Shown: positions 24,750 to 35,708 of the stretch, one piece after another
How positions within the stretch are numbered: the first letter of the stretch is position 1
Layout of the letters: every line of letters begins with the position of its first letter
Notes under the pieces: model-generated
Databases searched by the model: none
Seen by the model: only the letters and a program-made list of their open reading frames with translations
Told to the model about the DNA's origin: nothing
Made by a program: the position numbers and the translations under genes
DNA from: Watersipora subatra
Lineage: Eukaryota; Bryozoa; Gymnolaemata; Cheilostomatida; Watersiporidae
Direction: 5' to 3'
Length of the DNA stretch: 64,000 nucleotides
NCBI RefSeq assembly: GCF_963576615.1
Contig: NC_088710.1
Location: forward strand, 4,878,001 to 4,942,000

Positions 24750-24939
24750 ACAGATCAACCTTTTTTTATTCTAGGTAGCTTGTTATTTGAAACTTGTATT
24801 TTTATCACGAGCATAATTAAAAATGTGATCTGTTATTTTATGATTGTGACAATACTATAGTAATATAGCCCTCTAGATGTTGTGGCTAAATTAATCTACC
24901 AAATAAGAAAACGTGTAAAATTCGAACAAGTTTACTGAA

Positions 24940-24981
24940 AGCAATGATATACAGCCCCCCTGGGGGCTCTATATCATTGCT
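24940..24981. repeat. Near-perfect 42-bp hairpin
   Basis: AGCAATGATAT-AGCCCCC and GGGGGCT-ATATCATTGCT are reverse complements with a minimal loop. An identical sequence is at 45677-45718 in tail block 2. Confidence 0.85.
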
Positions 24982-26367
24982 GAAAGGTAGACTTCAAATT
25001 TACACTGGCTTAAACTGTGCTGTACTCAGCTGAAGTATATACAAATGCTCACTTTATTTTGCATTGGTATATAACTGATAACACTTTTTGGTGTTTGGCT
25101 CCTGGTTAAATAAATAATATCCTCAAACCGAATTAGTAATAAGCAACAGAATTAGTAATAAGAAGTTGCCACACATTGATTGAGAGGGCCTAGATGAACA
25201 CAATACCTACCAGAGGTTATCGGTGTTGAAGCAGTTGTCATTCCTGATACACGAGCACTTGCGCCTACAATCACCATATCACCAAGTTTATGCAACAGTA
25301 TTTTGTAGGTAGTCCACGCATCGTGTTTGTGGACACATGCGGATGCGCGAACCGTCCTATGACTGTCTGAAAAGACGAGCTTGTGTGGGTTTGCTCATGT
25401 GTAGCGAGAGAGTTTAAGAGTTTGCATGATGTATCATATATGTATGTGTTCATCTGGTGTGCCGGGCTCTATGTGCTATAGTTAGTCCCAATAGGTTTTC
25501 ACATATAGTGAGAGACCAAGGGTAAGAATGACAGAACAGTAGAAAAAAGATAAATGAGAGAGTAAGAAAAACAAAAGGGTGAGAGGGAAAATGCAGAGAT
25601 GGATGAAAGTGTAAGAGAGGTGATAACTTCTGAGAAAGTGAGATTTAGAGAACAGAAATACAGACTGCGAAGTCAAAAACAAGAGAAAGAGACGGTCTTA
25701 TGTATACTCATATAGGTAACCAAATGGTGAAAGATACATGTATTTAGACCCATGCTTATACATAAACTTGAAGTTATCCTTTATTTACTGCTTCAATAAT
25801 AAGATAACGAAGTGGTAATAACTTTATTAGTAACTCACAAACCAATACAATAAAAGATTTGTAGCAAACACTGAACAAGTTTGTCATAAGTGTTCATTTA
25901 TTAAAGCCTACAAGGATTAACCAATTTGTAAAGATGTCAAGCTACATCTTTAAGGCCGCATCGGCAAGCATGCGCTTTCCCCTGTTAAGAAACCCAGCTA
26001 GACTCAATTATCAGACACCCTGACCTAGACTAAACACAATCTATCCGCTATAATCCTTATACAATTGTGATGGTAACATGTCCAACATGTGTATATCCCA
26101 TTTGCTTCGGGAGTTGAAAGCCTCTTCATTGAGCGAGTGTCAATACTATTTGACAGCATTTAATAAGACTAGTAAGTACACAATCAAAAGAGTAATTTCT
26201 TCTGACTAAATTTATAGACTTGAATGTGTATTATAATCGTGTTGTTTAGACAGCATTTACTTATAATCAGTTCATGCGTATGATATATCAAGCAACATTA
26301 TTCTTATAATCAATTATTATTTTTCATATTCTCACATCAATATTTGCCTATTCCGCGTCACAAACCA

Positions 26368-26579
26368 AAACTCTGGGATATGAAAACTCAGACAAAATCT
26401 TCATCAATGAACAGCTGCCTAAAACAACACAGGAGCTGTTTTATAAAGTCAGATGTAAAAAAAGAGACTTAAATTATAAATATGCTTGGACCTATCATGG
26501 AAACATTTTCATGCGTAAAGAAAAAACTTCAGAAGCAATTAAAATTTCTTCCGACAAAGACCTGATAGACTTGAACTAA
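26368..26579 (+). pseudogene. LINE ORF1 C-terminal fragment
   Basis: About 70 codons in frame to a TAA at 26577-26579, including KIFINEQLPKTTQELFYKVR and KYAWTYHGNIFMRK, then EAIKISSDKDL. This IFINE-L...LF...A/K-W...GKIFVRK...I pattern is typical of the C-terminal end of ORF1 proteins in CR1-group LINEs, which bind the element RNA. Everything upstream was lost on insertion. Confidence 0.65.
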
Positions 26580-26596
26580 TCATTTCCATAATTTAA

Positions 26597-29530
26597 TGTG
26601 GTTTTTCTATTACTAGCGCAACTATACCAGGCTTCGACGATACACCTGATTTACTAAATATTCATCATAGCGCTTTGATCAAACCTAATGCATTGAAGAG
26701 CATAGTACTAAAAAACTCTATAAACATTCTGCATATAAACATTCGCAGCATTCATAACAAGTTTTCTGAATTTGAACTTTTTTTGGCCCATCTGAATGTT
26801 AACTTTTCTCTTATCGTTATATCAGAATCTTGGCTTGGTGAACATTCATATATTAACAAATTTATTTTAAAAAATTATCGATTGCTTTGTAGTTCACGGC
26901 CAAATGAAGGAGGTGGAGGAGTTTGCGTGTATGTGGCAGATGGTTTTGAGGCTAGAGTTTTGGCGGCTACACTGGCTGGGGCGGAAGCGGTGTTCGCGTC
27001 GGTGCATTCTTCGGGGCGCCGGATTTTCTCGGTGTTGGCGGTCTACAGGGCGCCCTCGGGCGCTCTGCCGTCTTTTCTGGAGGATCTCGGAGCTTTGATC
27101 CCCACATTACCACCGGACACAATAATTGTAGGTGACATTAATATCGATCTCGGTCCCGAAAATATTCTTGACATAAACTCATTCAATTATGAAAACTTGT
27201 TAACATCATATGGTTTTTGCAACACAATTTTAACTGCGACAAGACTAGGTAGTACCAAAAATAGCCTTATAGACCACATAGCAACTAACCGGGTTGACTC
27301 TAACATAAACTCTGCAACAATAGATTTTAATATTTCTGACCATCAACCAGTTTTTGCATCAATTGAGTTTAAAATCAAAATTCCCAAGCGTTCAAATTTA
27401 TCCATTTTCATTATTGACTATGATCAGCTAGCAATCAAGCTTGCTGAACAAGATTGGCGGGCGATAATGGATTGCTCTGATGTTAACAAAAGCTTTGAAT
27501 CCTTTTCTTTATCGTTCCAAAATTTAATAAAAATAGCTGGGAAGAAAAAATTAATTTCCACAAATCAGAAAAAGCTCAACTTTTTAAAACCTTGGATGAA
27601 TCACCATCTACTTAAACAGATAAATAAGCGAAGAAAATTGCACATTAAATGCAAAAAAGAACCTTTCAATACTTCGCTCCACACCTCTTACCACAGTTTC
27701 AGAAATTTAGTCACAAATGAAATTAAAACTGCGAAAACTAAATTCTATAAAAAAGAATTTGACAAATGTAAAAATAATCAAAACGAAAAGTGGAAATTCA
27801 TAAACAGATTGTTAAATAGAGACTCTAAAAATTCAGATAGCCCAACGAGCATAAACAAAGATGGAAAACTCCTAACAGACTCGCAAGATATAGCTGAGAC
27901 CTTAAATGATCATTTCGTAAATGTTGGTAATAAACTGGCCAATGAGTTGCCACTTTCCGATATTCACTTTTCTAAATTTATGGACAACTGTGTAAATGAT
28001 ATTGATTTTAGCTTCCAGATAATTGACCCCTACCAAACACTGCAAATAATTGATTCTTTCAGTCTTCCTAAAGCAACCGGCTATGATAGGATTTCTCTCC
28101 GTGCAATAAAAGAAAATAAACTAGTCCTAATTCCAGTTTTAACACATCTTATAAATCTTGTTATACAACAATCTAATTTCCCAAATTGTTTAAAAATAGC
28201 TCGCGTGACTCCATTATTCAAAAAAGGAAATAGATCAGATCCATCTAATTACCGGCCCATTTCCATTCTTCCTGCTTTATCAAAAATTTTAGAGAAATGT
28301 TTGTCTTTGCAAATACGGGATTTTTTAGAAACCAATAATATCTTGTCGCCTAAACAATTTGGTTTTAGAAAAGGTAAAAGCACCACTACAGCAATAAACA
28401 GTCTAATGGAATTTTTATATACTAATTTAGATCAAAGTAATATAACTCAGGGCGTATTTTTGGATTTTTCAAAGGCATTCGATACGATTAATCACAAAAT
28501 TTTAATTGACAAACTTTTTTACTACAATTTTAGTGTAAAGTCTTCCACTCTTATTCAAAGTTATCTCCAAAATAGATTTCAATTTACCAAAACAGATACT
28601 GATTGTTCGCAAATGAGGGCAATTACGATTGGTGTCCCACAAGGATCAATTTTAGGACCCCTCTTATTTTTAATTTTTATAAATGACTTAGTAAATGCTG
28701 CACCTGCTTTGGATTGTATTTTATTCGCAGATGACACCAATATATTTTCAACAGATAATTCTAAACTCCAAGAGGAATTAAATATTATTAATAAATGGTG
28801 CCTATCAAACAGACTCATTTTAAACAACAGTAAAACATTTCAAGTAGTTTTCAAAAATCCGTCTAAAAACACTCAAAATTATAATCTAAGCCTTTCTTTA
28901 AACAATTCTCAACTACAAATCAAAGATTCGACTCAATTTTTAGGTATCACGTTAGACAACAACTTGACTTTTAAAAAACACATCCAAAGTCTCATCAAAA
29001 AACTTAATTACATATTACTAATATTTCGTTTCATTCGCCCCTACCTAGACAAATCAACCATGATCAATTTGTACTACAGTTTTTTCTATTCTCTTTTAAT
29101 TTATGGAATCGAGTTTTGGGGCCACGGCAACAAAACTGATTTAAACAAACTTTTAATCATGCAAAAAAAGGCAATCAGAATAATACTCAATTTTAAACCA
29201 AATCAAACAGTTTCCAAAAATTTTAAAATTTTAAAAATAATGCCAATTGAAATTTTATTCCAGTATCGCCTGCTAATGTTTTTAACAAATTCTTTCCCCA
29301 TGGAAGAGTTGCAAGATTTTATGATAGATCATTGTCAAGATACCCGTTTAAAAAGTAAAAATCATTTAAAGTTGAAAAAGTGTTTGTCTTCTAAGGGACA
29401 GAGATCGATATTTTTTAGTGCAATGAAATTATATAATAAATTTTTGAGTGATTGTGCGGGCTCTGCTCCGGGTCAGCTGAAGGCGAAGTTGGTGGAGCGC
29501 CTGTGGGCGTCCTGGGACTGTCCTTCCTGA
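26597..29530 (+). CDS. LINE ORF2: APE endonuclease and reverse transcriptase
   Basis: Open for about 977 codons from just after a TAA at 26594-26596. No ATG lies near the start, so numbering here is from the TTG at 26675 (951 residues). The N-terminal APE-type endonuclease shows HINIRS (residue 20), ISESWL (49), VGDINIDL (about 152) and SDHQPVF (about 221). The reverse transcriptase follows with RVTPLFKKGNRSDPSNYRPI, FLDFSKAFDTINHKIL, GVPQGSILGPLLFLIFINDL and FADD (about residue 684). A C-terminal connection domain has IYGIEFWG. All core catalytic residues seem present. The host element is 5'-truncated and lacks ORF1. Two sections, 26935-27105 and 29455 to the end, are much more GC-rich than the rest. 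Confidence 0.9.
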   Translation, partial: CGFSITSATIPGFDDTPDLLNIHHSALIKPNALKSIVLKNSINILHINIRSIHNKFSEFELFLAHLNVNFSLIVISESWLGEHSYINKFILKNYRLLCSSRPNEGGGGVCVYVADGFEARVLAATLAGAEAVFASVHSSGRRIFSVLAVYRAPSGALPSFLEDLGALIPTLPPDTIIVGDINIDLGPENILDINSFNYENLLTSYGFCNTILTATRLGSTKNSLIDHIATNRVDSNINSATIDFNISDHQPVFASIEFKIKIPKRSNLSIFIIDYDQLAIKLAEQDWRAIMDCSDVNKSFESFSLSFQNLIKIAGKKKLISTNQKKLNFLKPWMNHHLLKQINKRRKLHIKCKKEPFNTSLHTSYHSFRNLVTNEIKTAKTKFYKKEFDKCKNNQNEKWKFINRLLNRDSKNSDSPTSINKDGKLLTDSQDIAETLNDHFVNVGNKLANELPLSDIHFSKFMDNCVNDIDFSFQIIDPYQTLQIIDSFSLPKATGYDRISLRAIKENKLVLIPVLTHLINLVIQQSNFPNCLKIARVTPLFKKGNRSDPSNYRPISILPALSKILEKCLSLQIRDFLETNNILSPKQFGFRKGKSTTTAINSLMEFLYTNLDQSNITQGVFLDFSKAFDTINHKILIDKLFYYNFSVKSSTLIQSYLQNRFQFTKTDTDCSQMRAITIGVPQGSILGPLLFLIFINDLVNAAPALDCILFADDTNIFSTDNSKLQEELNIINKWCLSNRLILNNSKTFQVVFKNPSKNTQNYNLSLSLNNSQLQIKDSTQFLGITLDNNLTFKKHIQSLIKKLNYILLIFRFIRPYLDKSTMINLYYSFFYSLLIYGIEFWGHGNKTDLNKLLIMQKKAIRIILNFKPNQTVSKNFKILKIMPIEILFQYRLLMFLTNSFPMEELQDFMIDHCQDTRLKSKNHLKLKKCLSSKGQRSIFFSAMKLYNKFLSDCAGSAPGQLKAKLVERLWASWDCPS

Positions 29531-30204
29531 CTCTGGTGCTCCGAGGTGTGCGCTTATCGCTGATTCTGTTTCTTTTCCTACTGCTTGCTGGGGCTGCCTT
29601 GACTCTAGCCTCTGGCTATCTGGCATGTCCTATTGCTACTCTGTGTATTTTTTTTACTCATATTGTCATGTTATTATTACGCAATAAAAATCAAATCAAA
29701 TCAAAAAACCAGTTGACTAAAAACTACTTGAATTATGAATTTTAGCCTGTATGACTCGTCAACAGAGGTACTCTACTCGTTATACATGTTAACTGTTTCT
29801 GCCAATTAAGCATGATTTGTACATGTTATCCGTACCAAGTTAACTCAGGATATAAGTATTACCTCGTTGAAGGAGCGAGGACACAAAAAACGGTTGGGAT
29901 TATTTGCTGAAGAATCTTGGTTGAGAATCTTATGCTTTTTCAACTCTCTTTAGCCTCGTACTACTCGGGAGCTTAGAGAGTGTGTGTGATAGAATGGAGA
30001 GTCAAATGCTGAGGCCATAGCATATGGTTTAAGTACTTGTTATAATTTATTTGCAAATGAAATGAAAAAGGAGTGAAACTAGCTAAATATATATATATAA
30101 ATAATAAAAAAACCAAAAAAAAAATATATATATACATGTATATATATATACATGTATATATATACATGTATATATATATACATGTATATATATATATATA
30201 TAAA

Positions 30205-30413
30205 AAATTGTTTCCTCACCCCGAATACCCTGTATGGGTGGTAAATTCTGCTCTAACTCGAGTCTCCTACCAGAGACCTGGGAGTTTGAGCACTCGCCTC
30301 AAGATCTTAGCTGTTCCCAATAGCGCACTTTTCTGCAACTCACCTGAGTTGATTGTTGTTGGTATTTGGGCAAGCCACATTTTATGCGCCGGTGTTATTG
30401 CGCCCAGTGCTCA

Positions 30414-30417
<4 letters not shown>
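30205..30417 (-). mobile_element. LINE 3'-end fragment in array copy 3
   Basis: Same fragment as at 16567-16785, with CCCTGTATGGG for CCCCGTATGGG, a change shared with copy 4. Flanked by (TA)n. Confidence 0.75.
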
Positions 30418-30468
<51 letters not shown>

Positions 30469-33324
30469 GCAACAGGAAGGCATAGATAGAGTTTTCAATG
30501 CTCCATTTACTCAACTCGAGGTTTTTAGCAGGAAGATTGCTGACTACATAGAAAATTGATATTAGACTAGACTCAGGAACCACTTATTACTGTTCTTATT
30601 CTATAATTCTGTAAGGTGCCAGACAAACAGTGACAGGTAATATACAACCATGTGTGATTGTGATTATTGAATAGACCACACGCCCTTTCCTCATAGTAAA
30701 GGCCCTTCAATAATTAAGCCCTGAATGCCTTCTATCTTCCTGAGGTCCATGTTTTTATCCATAACTTACTTGCCTTTACTGATCAAGGCTACCTGCGCAA
30801 GCTACCTGCGCATGTAGTATCTATCAGCCACCAAGCACCAAATTAATGCCCTACTTTAGAGAGCTGAGCTGTTATTGGCTAGCATCATAAAAGAATGTAC
30901 CAAGAACTGTCTTTGAGACGTAATCTGGGCCAGTACTGAGTATTAAATCGATTTTTAGGTTGAATGAGAATTCTCTTTTATACTATTCTTTTGATTATGA
31001 AGGTTATTGATCACTATCGATATTTTTCATGCTACAAAGCGAGGTGCTGCTCACTGTTGCATAGGCTGTTGCATACGGCTAGTTTTGCCTGAGTGTTGTG
31101 CAAACCATTAGCTCTATCTAATCTGGTTTTGCAAACAGACTTTTGCTTGCTTTTTGCTTAATAAAACCGACAATATTTAGCCACCAGAATTTGAATAAAT
31201 TTCTGGTACAATAAAAGGAGTGCGCATGTAAGAACAGGAAAATTATGCGCGTGTAGGCTATTTAAATCATCAGTCAGTTTTGTTAACGATCATGTGCCAT
31301 TGTTGTTTATTTTAAAGACTCATTGTTAGGTGGGTAAAGAAAGAAGTAAAAGTAGCGACATTACGCTATAATAGAAAGTCAGTCAAAGCACATCAACTTG
31401 TAATGCCTAACATTTACATTCAGAATATCGATTGGTGTAAGTATTATTTTGGTCCTACACGCATCCATAAACTTGGAGTTATCCTCTAAAAGCTTTTTCG
31501 GATAAATATGGTCGACACTCTAATCAATTACTTAATAGAAAATTAGCAAGCATATCCAAATTTTTGTATATTTATAATATTATGATATACTAATACATGT
31601 ATTTATAAAATTTCATGTCATGGCATATAATGATGCATCATCATGCATGCACTTATTTGCGAAACCTAACTCCTTTTGTATCATATACAGTAGGCCCTAC
31701 TCTCATGTAGGCCTACCTCAACCAAAACAAAAATTACAACAAGTCTCTTAATATTGTGAGGTTATGTGATTGAAATTCACATATTTCTGATGGAACCCCA
31801 CAGTGTGTATCTTTTACACATGCATTTATGTTTGGAGTCGTCCACTTAATGTTCATTTGTTTATCTTTATTTTCCCATGATACAACAGTTTTCTCTTTTC
31901 TGTCGTATTTGCAAGCTTGATGAAAAGATAAAACCGAGATAACTTGATGAATAAGAAATCTCAACATTTTTAAAGAATGGTGATACTGCGATGCAGCTGA
32001 ATGATATAATAGCTAATAGCTTTATTCTTAAAAACAAGTTAAATAACTGGATTTACCTTGAACATTTCAGTTTTTTGATGAGCCACTATGAGATATTGTA
32101 TTATATGAATGATTTGTGCCAATGTATAGTTCGGCAAGAGACTTTTTGAAAAGTCTATTGCCCAGCGGGTTCACTCTCTTCAACTCATCTCCAAGGGTTC
32201 GACGAAAAAAAGCACGTTTGAGGGGTGTTTTTTGATGGCCAGACACTCTAGAGTGTTTTCATAAAAAAGGGTATGTTTTTTTAGTTTGGTGCCTTGGATA
32301 GAGGCCAAACCAGTCTCATTGAGTTCCACACAGTGAAAAAGGGGTATTCATGAGCTGTGGTCTAGTGCTTAGGGGCTGTTGAAGTGAACCTTGAGGGCCA
32401 TACTGCTCTGAGCATTGTCAACGGTTTAGCTTGGGAACTTGCCAAAATGTCATTTATTGTTGTGTGGGGAAACAACTTTTCTGTCACTTTCGGTAGACGT
32501 TTATAAAGCTGTCGCCTAGTAACAATAAACAAATGATATAAAGGCTAGTGAATTTTAACATATTATCAACAAAATATTACCGGTACTCGATTAATTATAA
32601 TATGAAACGATTATATGAGAGGTGTTATCTTGTGCTGAAAGCTAAAGAAATCGCGACTCTTTTGAAAAAATGGAAGTTGGAAAAACCCGTCAACATCCGG
32701 CTCAACGTTCAAAACAGTAAAACAAAAATTTATTTGATCCTGTGATTGTTAACGATTTTTTGTCTGATCAGTATAAAAATAATTCAGATGATGGAAATGA
32801 AGTAAACTCTGTTGACTTTGAATATACAGAGAAAAATGATGGTTACGGTAGCTAGGACGATGACGATGCTACTGGCATTGGTTTCACAAAAGGTATGCTT
32901 CTAAGCATTTCATAAATAGACAACTGTGCATAGTCGTTGAACTTACTCATCACTGTTATGAATTGGATGTGCAGATGAACTTGGACAACACTTTGACATG
33001 TATATTGCTATACAGCGCAGGCAGTAGTAAAATGGCAACTAAGTAATGCTAAGAGGGTAAAATACTTGTAGTAAGTATAGTGTTAAGGGGATAAAATCGC
33101 TGTTTCAAGTAGGATTATTTATTGGGCCAAAAAAGGGGGGACAATTAGTCTGTGGTGATGAAGTAATAAGGGGGAGTTTTTTTATTAATGTGTAAGTCAG
33201 TGGAAAGGGTGCATTTTATCACATCTCAGACTAGCCCTTAGAGATGAATTGAAGATAGTGAATCGCCTGGGGTCTAATGCAACAAAAGGCAAAGCTGTTT
33301 GAAAGGAGCAGAAAAGAAACTCAC

Positions 33325-33443
33325 TTGAGAGTTTTGTTGTCTCTGAAGAAGATGTTGTTATCAATGTCTGAGCATCCCTACCTGTCAGCAAAATATTGAC
33401 AAGTTCAAGGATCAACTGTGGCACTTTCAGAAGTCTACACAGC
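33325..33443 (-). pseudogene. Exon-like piece of an unknown gene
   Basis: Minus-strand exon candidate with a TATGAACAG acceptor and a TCTCAA/GTGAGT donor. The peptide starts LCRLLKVPQLILELVNILLT and is a plausible amphipathic helix. Its first base completes the AG left by either upstream micro-exon. Equivalent pieces lie at 15591-15706 (one codon shorter, with changes), 18604-18722 and 38565-38683. No family recognised. It may be a gene fragment captured by the repeat, or part of a gene spread over the array. Confidence 0.4.
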
Positions 33444-33506
33444 CTGTTCATAGAAATACTTCCTCTCTAGAGAACTAGCCGAACCATTCAAAGATTAACA
33501 CAATAC

Positions 33507-33564
33507 CTACCAGAGGTTATCGGTGTTGAAGCAGTTGTTACTACTGACAGATGAGCACTTGTAC
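33507..33564 (-). pseudogene. Micro-exon B (duplicate of A)
   Basis: 58-nt candidate with acceptor GGTGATTGTAG and donor GGTAG/GTATTG, peptide TSAHLSVVTTASTPITSG. It sits in a ~95-bp segment that duplicates micro-exon A about 260 bp away. Equivalents: 15770-15827, 18786-18843, 38747-38804. Confidence 0.35.
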
Positions 33565-33770
33565 CTACAATCACCATATCACCAAGTTTACATAACAAGT
33601 ACCCAACAAAAGGTTGTAAGAGTCTCACACAATGGTTGCATATCTTTATATGTCTGGTATTTGGAGTCTGCGTGTGTATATTTCATATAGTGGTGTGCAT
33701 TTTTATGCGCTAGAATTAGTAATAAGAAGTTGCCACACATTGATTGAGAGGGCCTAGATGAACACAATAC

Positions 33771-33828
33771 CTACCAGACGTTATCGGTGTTGAAGCAGTT
33801 GTCATTCCTGATACACGAGCACTTGCGC
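33771..33828 (-). pseudogene. Micro-exon A
   Basis: 58-nt candidate with the same splice signals and phases as micro-exon B, peptide ASARVSGMTTASTPITSG. Equivalents: 16034-16091, 19050-19107, 25207-25264, 39011-39068. The longer ORFs across it read through into presumed intron. Confidence 0.35.
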
Positions 33829-35423
33829 CTACAATCACCATATCACCAAGTTTATGCAACAGTATTTTATAGGTAGTCCACGCATCGTGTTTGTGGACAC
33901 ATGCGCATGCGCGAACCGTCCTATGACTGTCTGAAAAGACGAGCTTGTGTGTGGGTTTGCTCATGTGTAGCGAGAGAGTTTAAGAGTTTGCATGATGTAT
34001 CATATATGTATGTGTTCATCTGGTGTGCTGGGCTCTATGTGCTATAGTTAGTCCCAATAGGTTTTCACATATAGTGAGAGACCAAGGGTAAGAATGACAG
34101 AACAGTAAAAAAAAGATAAATGAGAGAGTAAGAAAAACAAAAGGGTGAGAGGGAAAATGCAGAGATGGATGAAAGTGTAAGAGAGCTGATAACTTCTGAG
34201 AAAGTGAGATTTAGAGAACAGAAATACAGACTGCGAAGTCAAAAACAAGAGAAAGAGACGGTCTTATGTATACTCATATAGGTAACCAAATGGTGAAAGA
34301 TACATGTATTTAGACCCATGCTTATACATAAACTTGAAGTTATCCTCTATTTACTGCTTCAATAATAAGATAACGAAGTGGTAATAACTTTATTAGTAAC
34401 TCACAAACCAATACAATAAAAGATTTGTAGCAAACACTGAACAAGTTTGTCATAAGTGTTCATTTATTAAAGCCTACAAGGATTAACCAATTTGTAAAGA
34501 TGTCAAGCTACATCTTTAAGGCCGCATCGGCAAGCATGCGCTTTCCCCTGTTAAGAAACCCAGCTAGACTCAATTATCAGACACCCTGACCTAGACTAAA
34601 CACAATCTATCCGCTATAATCCTTATACAATTGTGATGGTAACATGTCCAACATGTGTATATCCCATTTGCTTCGGGAGTTGAAAGCCTCTTCATTGAGC
34701 GAGTGTCAATACTATTTGACAGCATTTAATAAGACTAGTAAGTACACAATCAAAAGAGTAATTTCTTCTGACTAAATTTATAGACTTGAATGTGTATTAT
34801 AATCGTGTTGTTTAGACAGCATTTACTTATAATCAGTTCATGCGTATGATATATCAAGCAACATTATTCTTATAATCAATTATTATTTTTCATATTCTCA
34901 CATCAATATTTGCCTATTCCGCGTCACAAACCAGTTGACTAAAAACTACTTGAATTATGAATTTTAGCCTGTATGACTCGTCAACAGAGGTACTCTACTC
35001 GTTATACATGTTAACTGTTTCTGCCAATTAAGCATGATTTGTACATGTTATCCGTACCAAGTTAACTCAGGATATAAGTATTACCTCGTTGAAGGAGCGA
35101 GGACACAAAAAACGGTTGGGATTATTTGCTGAAGAATCTTGGTTGAGAATCTTATGCTTTTTCAACTCTCTTTAGCCTCGTACTACTCGGGAGCTTAGAG
35201 AGTGTGTGTGATAGAATGGAGAGTCAAATGCTGAGGCCATAGCATATGGTTTAAGTACTTGTTATAATTTATTTGCAAATGAAATGAAAAAGGAGTGAAA
35301 CTAGCTAAATATATATATATAAATAATAAAAAAACCAAAAAAAAAATATATATATACATGTATATATATATACATGTATATATATACATGTATATATATA
35401 TACATGTATATATATATATATAA

Positions 35424-35633
35424 AAAATTGTTTCCTCACCCCGAATACCCTGTATGGGTGGTAAATTCTGCTCTAACTCGAGTCTCCTACCAGAGACCTG
35501 GGAGTTTGAGCACTCGCCTCAAGATCTTAGCTGTTCCCAATAGCGCACTTTTCTGCAACTCACCTGAGTTGATTGTTGTTGGTATTTGGGCAAGCCACAT
35601 TTTATGCGCCGGTGTTATTGCGCCCAGTGCTCA

Positions 35634-35636
<3 letters not shown>
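35424..35636 (-). mobile_element. LINE 3'-end fragment in array copy 4
   Basis: Same fragment as at 16567-16785, nearly identical to that of copy 3. Flanked by (TA)n, the longer tract being at 35639-35704. Confidence 0.75.

Positions 35637-35708
<72 letters not shown>

Larger units (their letters stand above)
22299..25127. repeat. Tail block 1
   Basis: Begins CGTAAAGAATTAAAAAGC directly after array copy 2 and ends at ATATCCTCAAACC. The same block follows copy 5 at 42262-45866. It carries a hairpin (22814-22859), a decayed LINE piece, a (TA)n tract, a 62-codon ORF with TATA box, and a GC-rich hairpin. It is about 780 bp shorter than tail block 2, mainly because it lacks that block's insertion at 43710-44470. 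Confidence 0.85.
26368..29705 (+). mobile_element. CR1/Jockey-like LINE, 5'-truncated insertion
   Basis: In copies 2, 4 and 5 the sequence GCGTCACAAACCAGTTGAC is continuous. Here it is split, with AAACCA at both 26362-26367 and 29706-29711, a short target duplication. The inserted element keeps the end of ORF1, an intact ORF2 frame, a 3' UTR with AATAAA at about 29683 and a (TCAAA)3 tail. Truncation inside ORF1 means it could not retrotranspose by itself. Absence from the other units shows it inserted after this unit was duplicated. Confidence 0.9.
25128..31820. repeat. Array unit copy 3 (5'-truncated, interrupted by a LINE)
   Basis: Starts inside the unit (GAATTAGTAATAAG... repeated twice at the junction with tail block 1), so the first ~1.9 kb is missing. 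It runs to the unit end and passes seamlessly into copy 4. A LINE insertion occupies 26368-29705. Contains one micro-exon (25207-25264, minus) and a LINE 3' fragment (30205-30417). Confidence 0.85.

Noticed and set aside
29452..29745. Hydrophobic 97-codon ORF resembling a membrane protein
   Set aside because: It lies in another frame over the LINE ORF2 end and 3' UTR; the leucine richness comes from the GC-rich 3' UTR.
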